Below are positions 10,540-21,720 of a stretch of DNA of 64,000 nucleotides, piece after piece (the first letter of the stretch is position 1; each line of letters opens with the position of its first letter). Made by a program: the position numbers and the translations under genes. The notes beneath the pieces are model-generated. The model saw nothing but the letters and a program-made list of their open reading frames with translations. It had not been told where the DNA came from and did not search any database. The DNA is from Berghia stephanieae (lineage: Eukaryota; Mollusca; Gastropoda; Nudibranchia; Aeolidiidae). Location: NCBI GenBank assembly GCA_034508935.3, contig CM067451.1, positions 43,930,804-43,994,803 on the forward strand, read 5' to 3'.

Positions 10540-10815
10540 CAGGCCATAACTTTACGAAGGCCACGGTGTCACGCTATAAGTTAACGATGGCTTCGCTGAT
10601 ATTGACCAAAAAATGACGTCAAAATGCCCGTCTTTGGCCACAAAAGAAAACAAATCGTGAGTTGTATTCAATAGTTCAACCAATAGGACCACTTGTTTCC
10701 ATGAGCTCTACTAACGACAACTCACTAGACGGTGCAAAATCCAAATAATGACGTCAAACTGCCAGTCATTTTCGGTTTCAGTTTCAGGCTTTAACTTTAC
10801 AATGGCTACGATATG
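10540..10815. mobile_element. MITE family B copy
   Basis: Family B has long inverted ends related to CGTAGCCATCGTTAAC and TAGCCTGACACTGA, two TGACGTCA sites, and inner words CCAGTCTTTGGCCACAAAAG and GTTCAACCAATAGG. This copy runs from GGCCATAACTTTACGAAGG to ACAATGGCTACG and truncates ORF copy 4. Confidence 0.75.
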
Positions 10816-11171
10816 ATCTTCAATACTAATTTTTATACCACACTCACCATTGTGTTATAATTTGTCCATAAAATGTATCAGCCATAAAAACAAACTGGTT
10901 AATTGTTACTTACTTTTATTACTAGTCATAACGGGTATAAATACGCACAGCTCTTGTCAGTATGAGTAAAACTCTTTTAACACACAAAATAAAAACTTGG
11001 AATAGAAGTAACAATATACATCATAACTTGAAACAATGAATTAATGATATGAATATTATATATTTCCACTTGTGTTTTAGCAAAACTTAAAAACTCGAAT
11101 GCGCAGTTTTATATTATCGGTTGACTTGGTGTGAATAGGTTTGAGATGTTCGATTATTCATGAGGAAACCT

Positions 11172-13516
<2,345 letters not shown>

Positions 13517-13575
<59 letters not shown>
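13517..13575. repeat. (TA)n
   Basis: Tract at the right side of the 2.2-kb TIR element. Confidence 0.95.
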
Positions 13576-13577
<2 letters not shown>

Positions 13578-13589
13578 GCAAATTTTCAC

Positions 13590-13618
13590 TCACATTTTTT
13601 TGGCCGAGACGACTCGTT
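13590..13618 (-). ncRNA. 3' half of a hammerhead motif
   Basis: Minus-strand GAAACGAGTCGTCTCGGCC followed by AAAAAAATGTGAGTG matches the right half of the motif at 1,658-1,690, again next to a (TA)n tract. The CUGANGA half is absent, so it cannot fold as a ribozyme. Confidence 0.6.
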
Positions 13619-13665
13619 TCCACCAAGTACCCACCAACACTCATAAATATATATATATGATGTGC

Positions 13666-13783
13666 TTTTGGCTAAGAAGCTCAACGCATTGCGATCCGGA
13701 AATATAACTGACAAATGCACAATACTATGTGTAATCTTGAACGTTTAAAGTCTGGTTAAAACAGTTTAGTGAGAATTAACCAG
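13666..13783 (+). mobile_element. MITE family A, partial copy
   Basis: Starts near GCTTTTGGCTAAGAAGCTCA and breaks off after TTTAGTGAGAATTA; the right third is lost. Confidence 0.7.
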
Positions 13784-13910
13784 TAGATTTTTGACCAATC
13801 AAAACATGGAATTTGTGACACACCTTCACACGTGCTCGGACAAACATGGTTGTTTATTTGTTTTTATACCGCCAAATGGGTGAATAATTATCACACAATT
13901 TCCTAGATTA
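13784..13910 (+). repeat. Left member of an inverted repeat pair
   Basis: AGTAGATTTTTGACCAATC … TGTGACACACCTTCACACG matches the reverse complement of 16,240-16,400. The pair encloses 2.3 kb of nested MITEs. Confidence 0.75.
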
Positions 13911-14117
13911 TTATATGAAAGTTTTAGTTTACACATAGTTTTCTGTGTTGGTTCTATTGATCAAACGGTTGAACAGTTGGTGTTTTACTTATACACATCG
14001 AGAGTAAAACCTGTGTAGTGTGCTACGTTTACAAATCATTGGCGTTGTTTAAAATATAATTATGTCCAAAAGGCGTGGTTATCTAGATGTCTATTACTTG
14101 AAAATGTCGATGGCAAT

Positions 14118-14352
14118 AAAACAATAACAAAGACTTGAGTAACGTCCAGTTCGTTCTATCTATAAATAGAATGCGATTGGCCAAGGAGTTCACAACATTG
14201 CCATCCGGAAGTATAACGGACCAACACACAAGCTCTGTGTAACCATGAACGTTTATAGTCAGGTTAATACAGTTTAGTGAGAACAACTCACAAACGCGGA
14301 TGGCAAAAACAATAACAAAGGCCTGAGTGACGTCATCTTCGAACTATCTATA
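14118..14352 (+). mobile_element. MITE family A copy preceded by a right-end fragment
   Basis: A fragment (AACAAAGACTTGAGTAACG to CTATCTATA) occupies 14,118-14,161; a complete copy follows from 14,162 (ATAGAATGCGATTGG) to 14,352. Confidence 0.8.
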
Positions 14353-14456
14353 GCCTTTTTTGGGTGTTCTTTTTTATAGGAAAAGCGTGAAAGAATGTAT
14401 GCGCTTTGTGGTGAAGAAATTTGACACTCGGCATACGACTTTAGAGTCCAGTGTCC

Positions 14457-14780
14457 AACCGTAGCCATCGTTAACATTTAGCCTGACACTAGAACCGTAG
14501 CCATCGTTAACATTTAGCCTGACACTAGAACCGTAGCCATCGTTAACATATAGCCTGACACTAGAACCGTAGCCATCGTTAACATATAGCCTGACACTAG
14601 AACCGTAGCCATCGTTAACATATAGCCTGACACTAGAACCGTAGCCATCGTTAACATAAAGCATGACACTAGAACCGTAGCCATCGTTAACATATAGCCT
14701 GACACTAGACCCGTAGCCATCGTTAACATATAGCCTGACACTAGAACCGTAGCAATCGTTAACATATAGCTTGACACAAG
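14457..14780 (+). repeat. 36-bp minisatellite, nine units, from a MITE end
   Basis: The unit is AACCGTAGCCATCGTTAA followed by CATATAGCCTGACACTAG. Only a few substitutions separate the units. It is the terminal segment of family B, copied head to tail. The minus-strand reading is open as 12-residue repeats but has no gene context. Confidence 0.95.
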
Positions 14781-14960
14781 AACCCTCTCGGACTGGCAGT
14801 TTACGTCATTTTTTAGGTTTGTGTAACGTCTAGTCAGTTGTCGTTAGTAGAGCTCAAGGAAACAAGTTATTTCATTGGTTGAACTATTGAATACAACTCA
14901 CGATTTGATTTCTTCTGTGGCCAAAGACTGGCATTTTGACGTCATTTTTTGGTCAGTGTC
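14457..14960. mobile_element. MITE family B copy with expanded end
   Basis: The left end is expanded into a 36-bp tandem array (next entry). The remainder (14,777-14,960) carries TTTTGACGTCATTTTTTGG and ends in GTGTCAGGC, where a family A copy is inserted. Confidence 0.75.
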
Positions 14961-14964
14961 AGGC

Positions 14965-15118
14965 TATAGATAGAATGCGCTTGGCCAAGGAGTTCACAAC
15001 ATTGCCATCCGGAAGTATAACGGACCAACACACAAACTCTGTGTAACCATGAACTTTTATAATCTGGTTAATACAGTTTAGTGAGAACAACTCACAAACG
15101 CGGATGGCAAAAACAATA
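14965..15118 (+). mobile_element. MITE family A, right-truncated
   Basis: Begins TATAGATAGAATGCGC within a family B element and ends at GGCAAAAACAATA, replaced by repeat family D. Confidence 0.8.
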
Positions 15119-15290
15119 GGTCATTTGATTCAGCTTGACACATGGGTATGTTTATAACATTTGTAAACAAAGCAGCGTGTTTACATTTGTTATGTAATAT
15201 CCAATCGTTGGACAGCAACAAATCATGTGATTGATGACCTGGTTGGACGAAAACATGAATATAGATCGCTCCCATTGAACCCTGGACCAT
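15119..15290 (+). repeat. Dispersed repeat family D, copy 2 (right half)
   Basis: CAATCGTTGGACAGCAACAA and GGACGAAAACATGAATATAG match copies 1 and 3. Confidence 0.75.
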
Positions 15291-15410
15291 CGAATTCGAA
15301 TAAGAGTGTCATTCTACTAGACCACATACCCGCAAATGGCGTCTCGGCCTACGCGTTTATGTTGGCGACCGGGAACCAAATACAAAGGATTATAAGCACA
15401 TTATGTGGAT

Positions 15411-15605
15411 ATAGATAGTTCGAAGTTGACGTCACTCAGGTCTTTGTTATTGTTTTTTTGCCATCCGCGTTTGTGAGAACTTCTCATTAATCAGTAATAA
15501 CCAGACTTTATAAACGTTCATGGATACACACAGTTTTGTGTGTTGGTCTGTTATACTTCCGGGTGGCAATGTTATGAGCTTCTTAGCCAAGCGCATACTA
15601 TCTAT
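15411..15605 (-). mobile_element. MITE family A copy
   Basis: Complete, from ATAGATAGTTCGAAG to GCGCATACTATCTATT. Confidence 0.85.
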
Positions 15606-15672
15606 TGACACGTAGATAATCACGCCTCTCGGACAGTCGTATTCATGTGAACAATGGCAGTGATTGGTAAAT

Positions 15673-15864
15673 ATAGATAGTATGCAGTTGACGTCATCAG
15701 TTCTTTGTTATTGTTTTTTGCCATCCGCCTTTATGAGTAATTCTCACTAAACTGTATTAACCTGACTATAAACCTACATTGATACACACGGTTTTGTGTG
15801 TTGGTCCGTTATACTTCAGGATGGCAATGTTTTGAGGTTCTTAGACAAGCGCATACTATCTATA
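15673..15864 (-). mobile_element. MITE family A copy
   Basis: Complete, 70 bp from the previous copy and in the same orientation. Confidence 0.85.
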
Positions 15865-15946
15865 GCAAACTAGGACATGTTTTATTATCGAATGTGTGTG
15901 TCTAAGTAAAATACCCGCTGTTCTACTGCGTGATTAATAAAACCAA

Positions 15947-16187
15947 AGAGTGTGTAGGGTAACGTAGTTACCAAGAGCTCTCACTTTTCTTAACCGCAAT
16001 GCTATTGTCGCGTGCCAGGCGAGACAGCGAGGTGGGTGTGCTCCGCGTGTATCATGCGCGCTGGGCTTACTGATACAATGAAGAAAATACGAGTAGAAGA
16101 CGGAAGATCCGTGGCTTCACCAAAAGCGGGAAGTGAGAGCTCTTGGTAACATAACAATCGTTACCTACACGCTCTTTGATATAACCA
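15947..16187. mobile_element. Foldback MITE, ~240 bp
   Basis: Left CAAAGAGTGTGTAGGGTAAC then GTTACCAAGAGCTCTCACTT; the right end repeats both words in reverse complement (AAGTGAGAGCTCTTGGTAAC, GTTACCTACACGCTCTTTG). Confidence 0.7.
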
Positions 16188-16239
16188 ACACAGAAAATTA
16201 TGTTTAAACTTTAAACGAGAAAATCTGATCGAGAAAATC

Positions 16240-16400
16240 GTGTGATAATTGGTCCATCTGGCGACATAAGAAAATAATCATCAGAGACAGGTCGACTTCA
16301 TTCACTTTATTGTTTATAAAAAAAACAACTATGTTTGTCCGAACACGTGTGAAGGTGTGTCACAAATTCCATGTTTTGATTGGTCAAAAATCTACTAGTT
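16240..16400 (-). repeat. Right member of the inverted repeat pair
   Basis: See 13,784-13,910. It has an extra segment (AATAATCATCAGAGACAGG) absent from the left member. Confidence 0.75.
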
Positions 16401-16411
16401 AATTGTGTAAT

Positions 16412-16907
16412 ATAGATAGAACAAGATTGACGTCAATCAGTTCTTTGTTATTGTTTATAGCCATCCATCTTTATGAGAAGTTCTCACTAAATAGCATTAA
16501 TCAGACTATAAACGTTTAAGGGCTAACCCAGGCGGCAGACTGATTCCGGCCACCCGGCACTGCCGTCCTCTGCCGTCTTCCGTATAAAGACGTCGGGAAC
16601 TGACAAAACACTAAGAATAAAGAGAAGAGCCGCTAGACCTACCCATACCAAACTCGAAAAAAAAAACGGAAGAGGACGTGCGGTGCTTGATATGGGTAGG
16701 TCTAGCTGCTCTTCTCTTTATCTTTATTCCTAGTATCTTGTCCGTGCCCGACGTCTTTATCCGGAAGACGTCAGAGGAAGGCAGTGCCGGGTCGTCGGAT
16801 TCAGTCTCCGGTGTGGGTTAGCCCTAAGGTTACACAATGTTCTGTGTGCTGGTACGTCACATCCGGTTGGCGGATGCTATGAGTTTTCTAACTAACCGCA
16901 GTGCATG
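16412..16907 (-). mobile_element. Diverged MITE family A copy split by a Harbinger-like MITE
   Basis: Left part 16,412-16,519, right part 16,828-16,907. The host copy is more diverged (ACATCCGGTTGGCGGATG) than most, so it is probably older. Confidence 0.75.
16520..16824. mobile_element. Harbinger-like foldback MITE
   Basis: Starts GGGCTAACCCAGG and ends in GTGGGTTAGCCC, flanked by TAA on both sides (16,517-16,519 and 16,825-16,827), the 3-bp duplication typical of PIF/Harbinger elements. The two arms of about 140 bp pair nearly end to end (for example CTAGACCTACCCATA with TATGGGTAGGTCTAG), so the element is one long hairpin. Confidence 0.8.
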
Positions 16908-17038
16908 ACTACAAAACGGTGTAATACACATTCAAAATAGACGTTGACAATCACGTTTTTTATCCATAGTCTTATATTTATGACACATTCACAAATTAAT
17001 GATTTTTTTAGATATCAGAGCTAACACCATTGACAAAT

Positions 17039-17216
17039 ACAGATAGTATGCGCTTGGCTCACAATATTGCCATCCCGAAGTATAACGGACCAACACACAA
17101 AACTATGAGTAACAATGAACTTTTATAGTCTGGTTAATATAGTTTAATGAGAATTACTCATAAACGCGGATGGCAAAACACAATAACAAAGACCTGAGTG
17201 ACGTCACTTCCATACC
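17039..17216 (+). mobile_element. MITE family A copy
   Basis: Begins AGATAGTATGCGCTTGG, has a deletion near its start (GGCTCACAAT), and ends at TGACGTCACTTCC without a clear right terminus. Confidence 0.7.
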
Positions 17217-17384
17217 GTTATTGCTCTTCACATTCAAATAAATAGTCGTTGACAATAACAGTTGAGAACACAAGTGTGACGTCAAAAAAACTAGTACCAA
17301 TCTCAATGGAAGTGTAAAACCACTCTTCCGGAGGACTGAATACATACTTTGTGTAATTGATCGTCTATTTTCAGAGTGATAGCA

Positions 17385-17640
17385 CCTTATTTTCTAGTCT
17401 AAATATATACTGGTCGTTAATAAAGATCCTTCATCCTCCTCTTATTATATGTCCTGCAACTCTAATAATCTGCCTATACACACTGACTGCTATTAAAATA
17501 GTCATGTCACCTTCTGATTCAATGTTAAACCTTTTTTTTCATATTTAATCCTCCGAATAGGGCTGGTTATATACACACTTCCAATGAGTTTGGAACCGGA
17601 AAAGTAGAAGGTTAAAGTAAAATGTCACGACTTTTCTGTC
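17385..17640 (+). repeat. Dispersed repeat family G
   Basis: Matches 33,105-33,262 (CACTTCCA, GGAACCGRAAAAGT, TGTCACGACTT/TGACGTCACGAC). Type unknown. Confidence 0.55.
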
Positions 17641-17752
17641 CTATTGCCAGTTAACAATCAAAGTATTTTAATTACACACTTATTTACAACGGTACGTGTA
17701 GTAAACTATCACACTATAACACATCGATTACTCAATATACTTGATTCACCAG

Positions 17753-18063
17753 TCATAATCCCAATGGGCTTCAACAGTCCTGACGTCATTTCCCTCGTAA
17801 TGACGCAAAGTAGCTTAGCAACTGGTTCTAAACTAATCGGAAGAATGGCCGACGCCCTTATGGAATACTTCTCCGACGAGCATAAAACTGTATCCAGAGG
17901 AGAAAAATATTATATATCTGATCATATTTTGAAATTTATACATTCAGATCACACGACATGTGAAAAAGTTCTAGCCAGCATGAAGAATAAAAAGTACCGA
18001 TTTTCTTTGTTTAGAACCAAGCTGCTTGTTGCTAGGCGGACGTGACATCAGATTATTGAATCC
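17753..18063 (+). mobile_element. MITE family C copy upstream of the repeat gene
   Basis: Family C is about 310 bp with inverted ends of the type AATAGG(A/C)TTCAA(T/C)AGTC followed by TGAYGTCAC. This copy is complete, contains TGACGTCA at 17,778 and ends about 120 bp before the ATG at 18186. Confidence 0.8.
17845..18045 (+). CDS. Small ORF carried by MITE family C (66 aa)
   Basis: Starts MADALMEYFSDEHKTV and contains RGEKYYISDHILKFIHSDH, CEKVLASMKNKKYRF and LFRTKLLVARRT. The pattern GEK.Y.SDHV…V.ASMK.K.Y resembles the region before the zinc-binding part of SWIM-domain proteins common in invertebrates; that likeness is from memory. The same frame is open in the copies at 19,679, 58,590 and, without an ATG, 32,331-32,530 (minus). 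Either it is translated in the autonomous parent or it is a captured exon. Confidence 0.4.
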   Translation: MADALMEYFSDEHKTVSRGEKYYISDHILKFIHSDHTTCEKVLASMKNKKYRFSLFRTKLLVARRT

Positions 18064-18185
18064 TATTCCTTTTATTAAATTTCACATTAATTTATCTCCC
18101 TTTGACAAAAAAGGCTAATGACTCGATAGGCAAAACTAAAAACTTATCAATGTGTAACTCAGTGCTGCTATAATATCAAGGAAAC

Positions 18186-18266
18186 ATGGCGGCCAGGCTG
18201 GGATTTCTCTTGATATCAGTAGTGGCTTCTGTGCTCTACGGGAGAACCATTGGTGAAGCATGCTGG
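18186..18266 (+). CDS. Exon 1 of repeat-rich secreted protein gene: signal peptide
   Basis: The exon encodes 27 residues: MAARL, a hydrophobic core (GFLLISVVASVLYG), then a short polar stretch ending in EACW. This is a typical secretory signal peptide. It ends exactly at a codon boundary at a strong donor (TGG|GTAAGT at 18267), so the intron is phase 0. The ATG is the first in frame, and stops lie upstream. Exon 2 (20117) and exon 3 (21721) continue in matching phases, which is the main support for one split gene. A CRE-bearing MITE (family C) ends about 120 bp upstream. No clear TATA box was seen. The assignment to the downstream repeat protein is inferred from phase and order; transcripts were not available. 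Confidence 0.75.
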
Positions 18267-18384
18267 GTAAGTTGTAGAATTCAAAACTCGAACCTGATAT
18301 TTGTCACTCATCAACTCAAAACAGTATTATCTCAGTGTGATTTAGATTTTATAAAAGATGAATTTATTCATTTGATAAATTTAT

Positions 18385-18890
<506 letters not shown>

Positions 18891-18904
18891 AAATAATTAA
18901 ATGA

Positions 18905-19112
18905 ATAAATGAATTCCCTTCATTCATCCCTGGGGCCTTTTCCAAGGATATGTTGGAATATCTAATATGTCAGCTGCAGTGCAGGGCCGCAAATTGAGCT
19001 AAGGAGAGATGACTTGCTCAAGGCGACAAAACAAGACATGTTGTCAAACTTTCGAATACCTGTCTAATACTAAGCAAAGACAATACCGCTGACCCGTGCT
19101 GTCCCTGATGGT
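18905..19112 (-). mobile_element. SINE with TTGAGCAAG core, old copy
   Basis: Plus strand: CTGCAGTGCAGGGCCGCAAA … ACTTGCTCAAGGCGAC … AAAGACAATACCGCTGACCC. In intron 1 of the repeat gene. Confidence 0.6.
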
Positions 19113-19251
19113 CAATTGAATAATTTCATGTTTTACAGGGGATCATGTGTATATTATTATTAAAGTGACAAAAACTAAAGTAGTATAACAATTCCAGTCA
19201 TTAACACTTTGAAATAACAATGTTGAATAAAATTCTTACTCGTTGAGAAGC

Positions 19252-19486
19252 GTGACCCATCGCCCTTAAACGGTATTATGTCGGAACGAACCAGATGCTT
19301 AAAAGCCGAATTAAATGTTAAACTGGTCAAAAATATAAATTGTTGGCATTAGTACCCTAAAATATGGTATCAATTCTCCTCAATAAAACATACAAACTCA
19401 ACAGAAGTCTGGTATTTCTGGCTATAAATTCAATTTTGAACATCTTAACCATCCCGACGTAATACCATTTTGAGGCGAAGGGTCAC
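19252..19486. mobile_element. TIR element in intron 1 of the repeat gene
   Basis: GTGACCCATCGCCC…ACGGTATTATGTCGG at the left mirrors CCGACGTAATACCATT…GAAGGGTCAC at the right (about 33-bp imperfect inverted repeats). Related end words occur at 57,325-57,350 and 58,248-58,280. Confidence 0.7.
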
Positions 19487-19596
19487 AAATAAGTTTTTCA
19501 ACAAGACTTCGACGGTTAAACATAGTTACAGTTGGTTAAAATGTGTGTAGTCCCATTGTTTTGAAACTTGGATGTCGGTAACTGGTCTTGAAAAGA

Positions 19597-19868
19597 GAAT
19601 TCGCTTCAACAATCGTGACGTCACTTCCCTCGTAATGTCGCATAGTATATTAATAACTGGTTCTAAGCTATCTGAACAATGGCGGACGCCTTTATGAAAT
19701 ACTTATCAGACGAGCATAAAAGTGTATCCAGAGGAGAAAAACATTATAATTCCGATCATGTTTTTAGTTTTATACATTCTGATCACATGAAGAATAAAAA
19801 GTATCGATTTTCTTTGTGTCGAACCAAGCTGATCGATGCTGGGCGAACATGACATCAGACTATTGATC
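19597..19868 (+). mobile_element. MITE family C copy with ORF (intron 1)
   Basis: ORF 19,679-19,852 (MADAFMKYLSDEHKSV…). It has lost 27 nt (TCEKVLASM equivalent), exactly nine codons, so the frame continues to the usual stop. Confidence 0.75.
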
Positions 19869-20116
19869 TCTATTGAAGCATTTGAAATATGGCGTATGTT
19901 ATGAGAATTGCAAAAGTTTCTGGAAAGAAAGGGGGAAAAAAGACAACAATATCATAGAAACTCTCAACATAACACCAACAAAACTCTGAAAACCATCGAA
20001 TAAGTATACACGCACACATAGCTACCACACATATGCAAACAAAGAATAATAAATAGATAAAACAACAAACAAATAAAATAAATCATAATATATTCAATAA
20101 CAATTTTCATTCGCAG

Positions 20117-20225
20117 AATAAGATAGGAGTTGCTCCCCCTGGAGAAGCACTGTCTCCACCAATACACCGTAGATCTTCCTCAGCATTGCTGTTTGCTGCA
20201 CAGCGTCAGAATGGGAATATTTCAG
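20117..20225 (+). CDS. Exon 2 of repeat-rich secreted protein gene
   Basis: Acceptor ATTCGCAG lies just before 20117 and donor TCAG|GTAAGA follows at 20226. The 109-nt exon enters in phase 0 and leaves in phase 1. It reads 36 open codons beginning NKIGVAPPGEALSPP and ending NGNIS, with no stop. The phase 1 exit fits the acceptor at 21720 exactly: the split codon becomes G|CC (Ala). The peptide is proline- and serine-rich with no recognised domain and would be the mature N-terminus after signal cleavage. The flanking introns are filled with microsatellites, a SINE and a MITE. Confidence 0.7.
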
Positions 20226-20261
20226 GTAAGAATCAGAATAAAAATAAAATTAAAATAAAAC

Positions 20262-20467
20262 TCCCTTTATTTATCCCTATAGGGGAATTTTTGTCTCTAA
20301 GGTCTATTCCAAGGGAAGACTCGAATAACCCAGGCGTCAGCCTCAGTGCAGCGCCGCAGATTGAGCGGCAGGTGGTGGCTTGCTCAATGCCACAAAGCGC
20401 AGCGGCAGGTGATCGAACGCGGTACCTTTCGGGTATGAAGCAAAGACCGTACCGCTGAGGCACGCCG
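20262..20467 (-). mobile_element. SINE with TTGAGCAAG core
   Basis: The minus strand has a head GCCTCAGCGGTACGGTC, box GCGTTCGATCACC, and TTGAGCAAGCC. In intron 2. Confidence 0.65.
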
Positions 20468-20484
20468 TTGTCCTATAAAAGAGA

Positions 20485-20485
<1 letters not shown>

Positions 20486-20549
<64 letters not shown>

Positions 20550-20560
20550 AAGAGGAGTGA
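20486..20560. repeat. (GA)n in intron 2
   Basis: Nearly pure AG tract. Confidence 0.95.
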
Positions 20561-20647
20561 AATATCTGTTCAATGTTATAGTTATCATATAACGTTATAA
20601 CAAGTGTAACTAAATGACAAATTTCCATATTTATGGACAATAAATAT

Positions 20648-20775
<128 letters not shown>

Positions 20776-21149
20776 TGCTGTAATGTGTTATTTCGTCGCA
20801 TGGCGCATTTAAAGGATGTTATGGCCGTTAGGTTAAGACATAAGTACTTGAAATTGCAATTCTGATGACTGGACGCATGGATAAGCCTGATTAAATTTGT
20901 TGTAATGGATAATTTCTGTGTCAGTAGATGCCACCATCAGTCGGAAGGTGAACAATTTGGACTTGCACTTTTTTAAAATATATTTTTTTTTCTGAAGAAT
21001 ATGCTCCCCAGAGCATTAAAATCTTTATTTGAAGTAAATTGGGTGATTTTTCATGAAGTTATATTCAGATATATATGGGAAAGTTTTCCAGCAACTTTTC
21101 TCAAATGTCATACTTTTTCAACTCGACTAAGCTGTAAAAATATTTAGAA

Positions 21150-21325
21150 GTGAAATTAAGTTTTGATATTTCCCGAAGATGTACAAAAAGGGTTGATTTA
21201 ATCATTTATGACAAGAACTCATTTTTGATTTTAAAAATTGACCTTCTTACTAAACTTGGCATTTCACAGTTCAAACGTGCTCACCATCCAACTGATTATG
21301 TCATTCATTGTATTCGTTGGTTTGA
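21150..21325 (+). repeat. Dispersed repeat family F, copy 1
   Basis: The reverse complement matches 36,905-37,065 (GAAGATGTACAAAAAGG, TTTTTGATTTTAAAAATTGACC). In intron 2 of the repeat gene. Confidence 0.75.
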
Positions 21326-21720
21326 GAGTATATCCATTATGACAATGAGCCCCTAACAATTTGCGTTACAAGACTTGTAAATAAGTACACGTCGTTCAAA
21401 ACGCTATCAGTTGAATTTATTATCCTAATCACGAAGCTGGCATCTGTTTATATGTTTTATTAAGCACAATAGATATGATATACCCATTCGTCTTTAGTAT
21501 TTCATTCATTGTGTTTTGTTAACAAGGAGGAAACCCAGAACATCGTCTCCGTTAATAAATTTCAATCTTCCTCTCTATTTGACCATTGCAATCTATGATA
21601 ATAGTATTGACACAGTCAGTAACGTAATTTATAGATATAAAAGGATCAAGATTGAAGTTTATAAAATTTTCTCATGCAGGAGACCATTCGTTTGATTGTT
21701 TGTTTATCTTTTTTTCCCAG

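Noticed and set aside
14374-14777. ORFs with 12-residue repeats (LYVNDGYGSSVR)
   Set aside because: They arise from the 36-bp minisatellite at a MITE end; the length is a multiple of three and stop-free, but there is no gene structure.
14457-14780. CRISPR-like array
   Set aside because: Units are contiguous without variable spacers, and the source is a MITE end.
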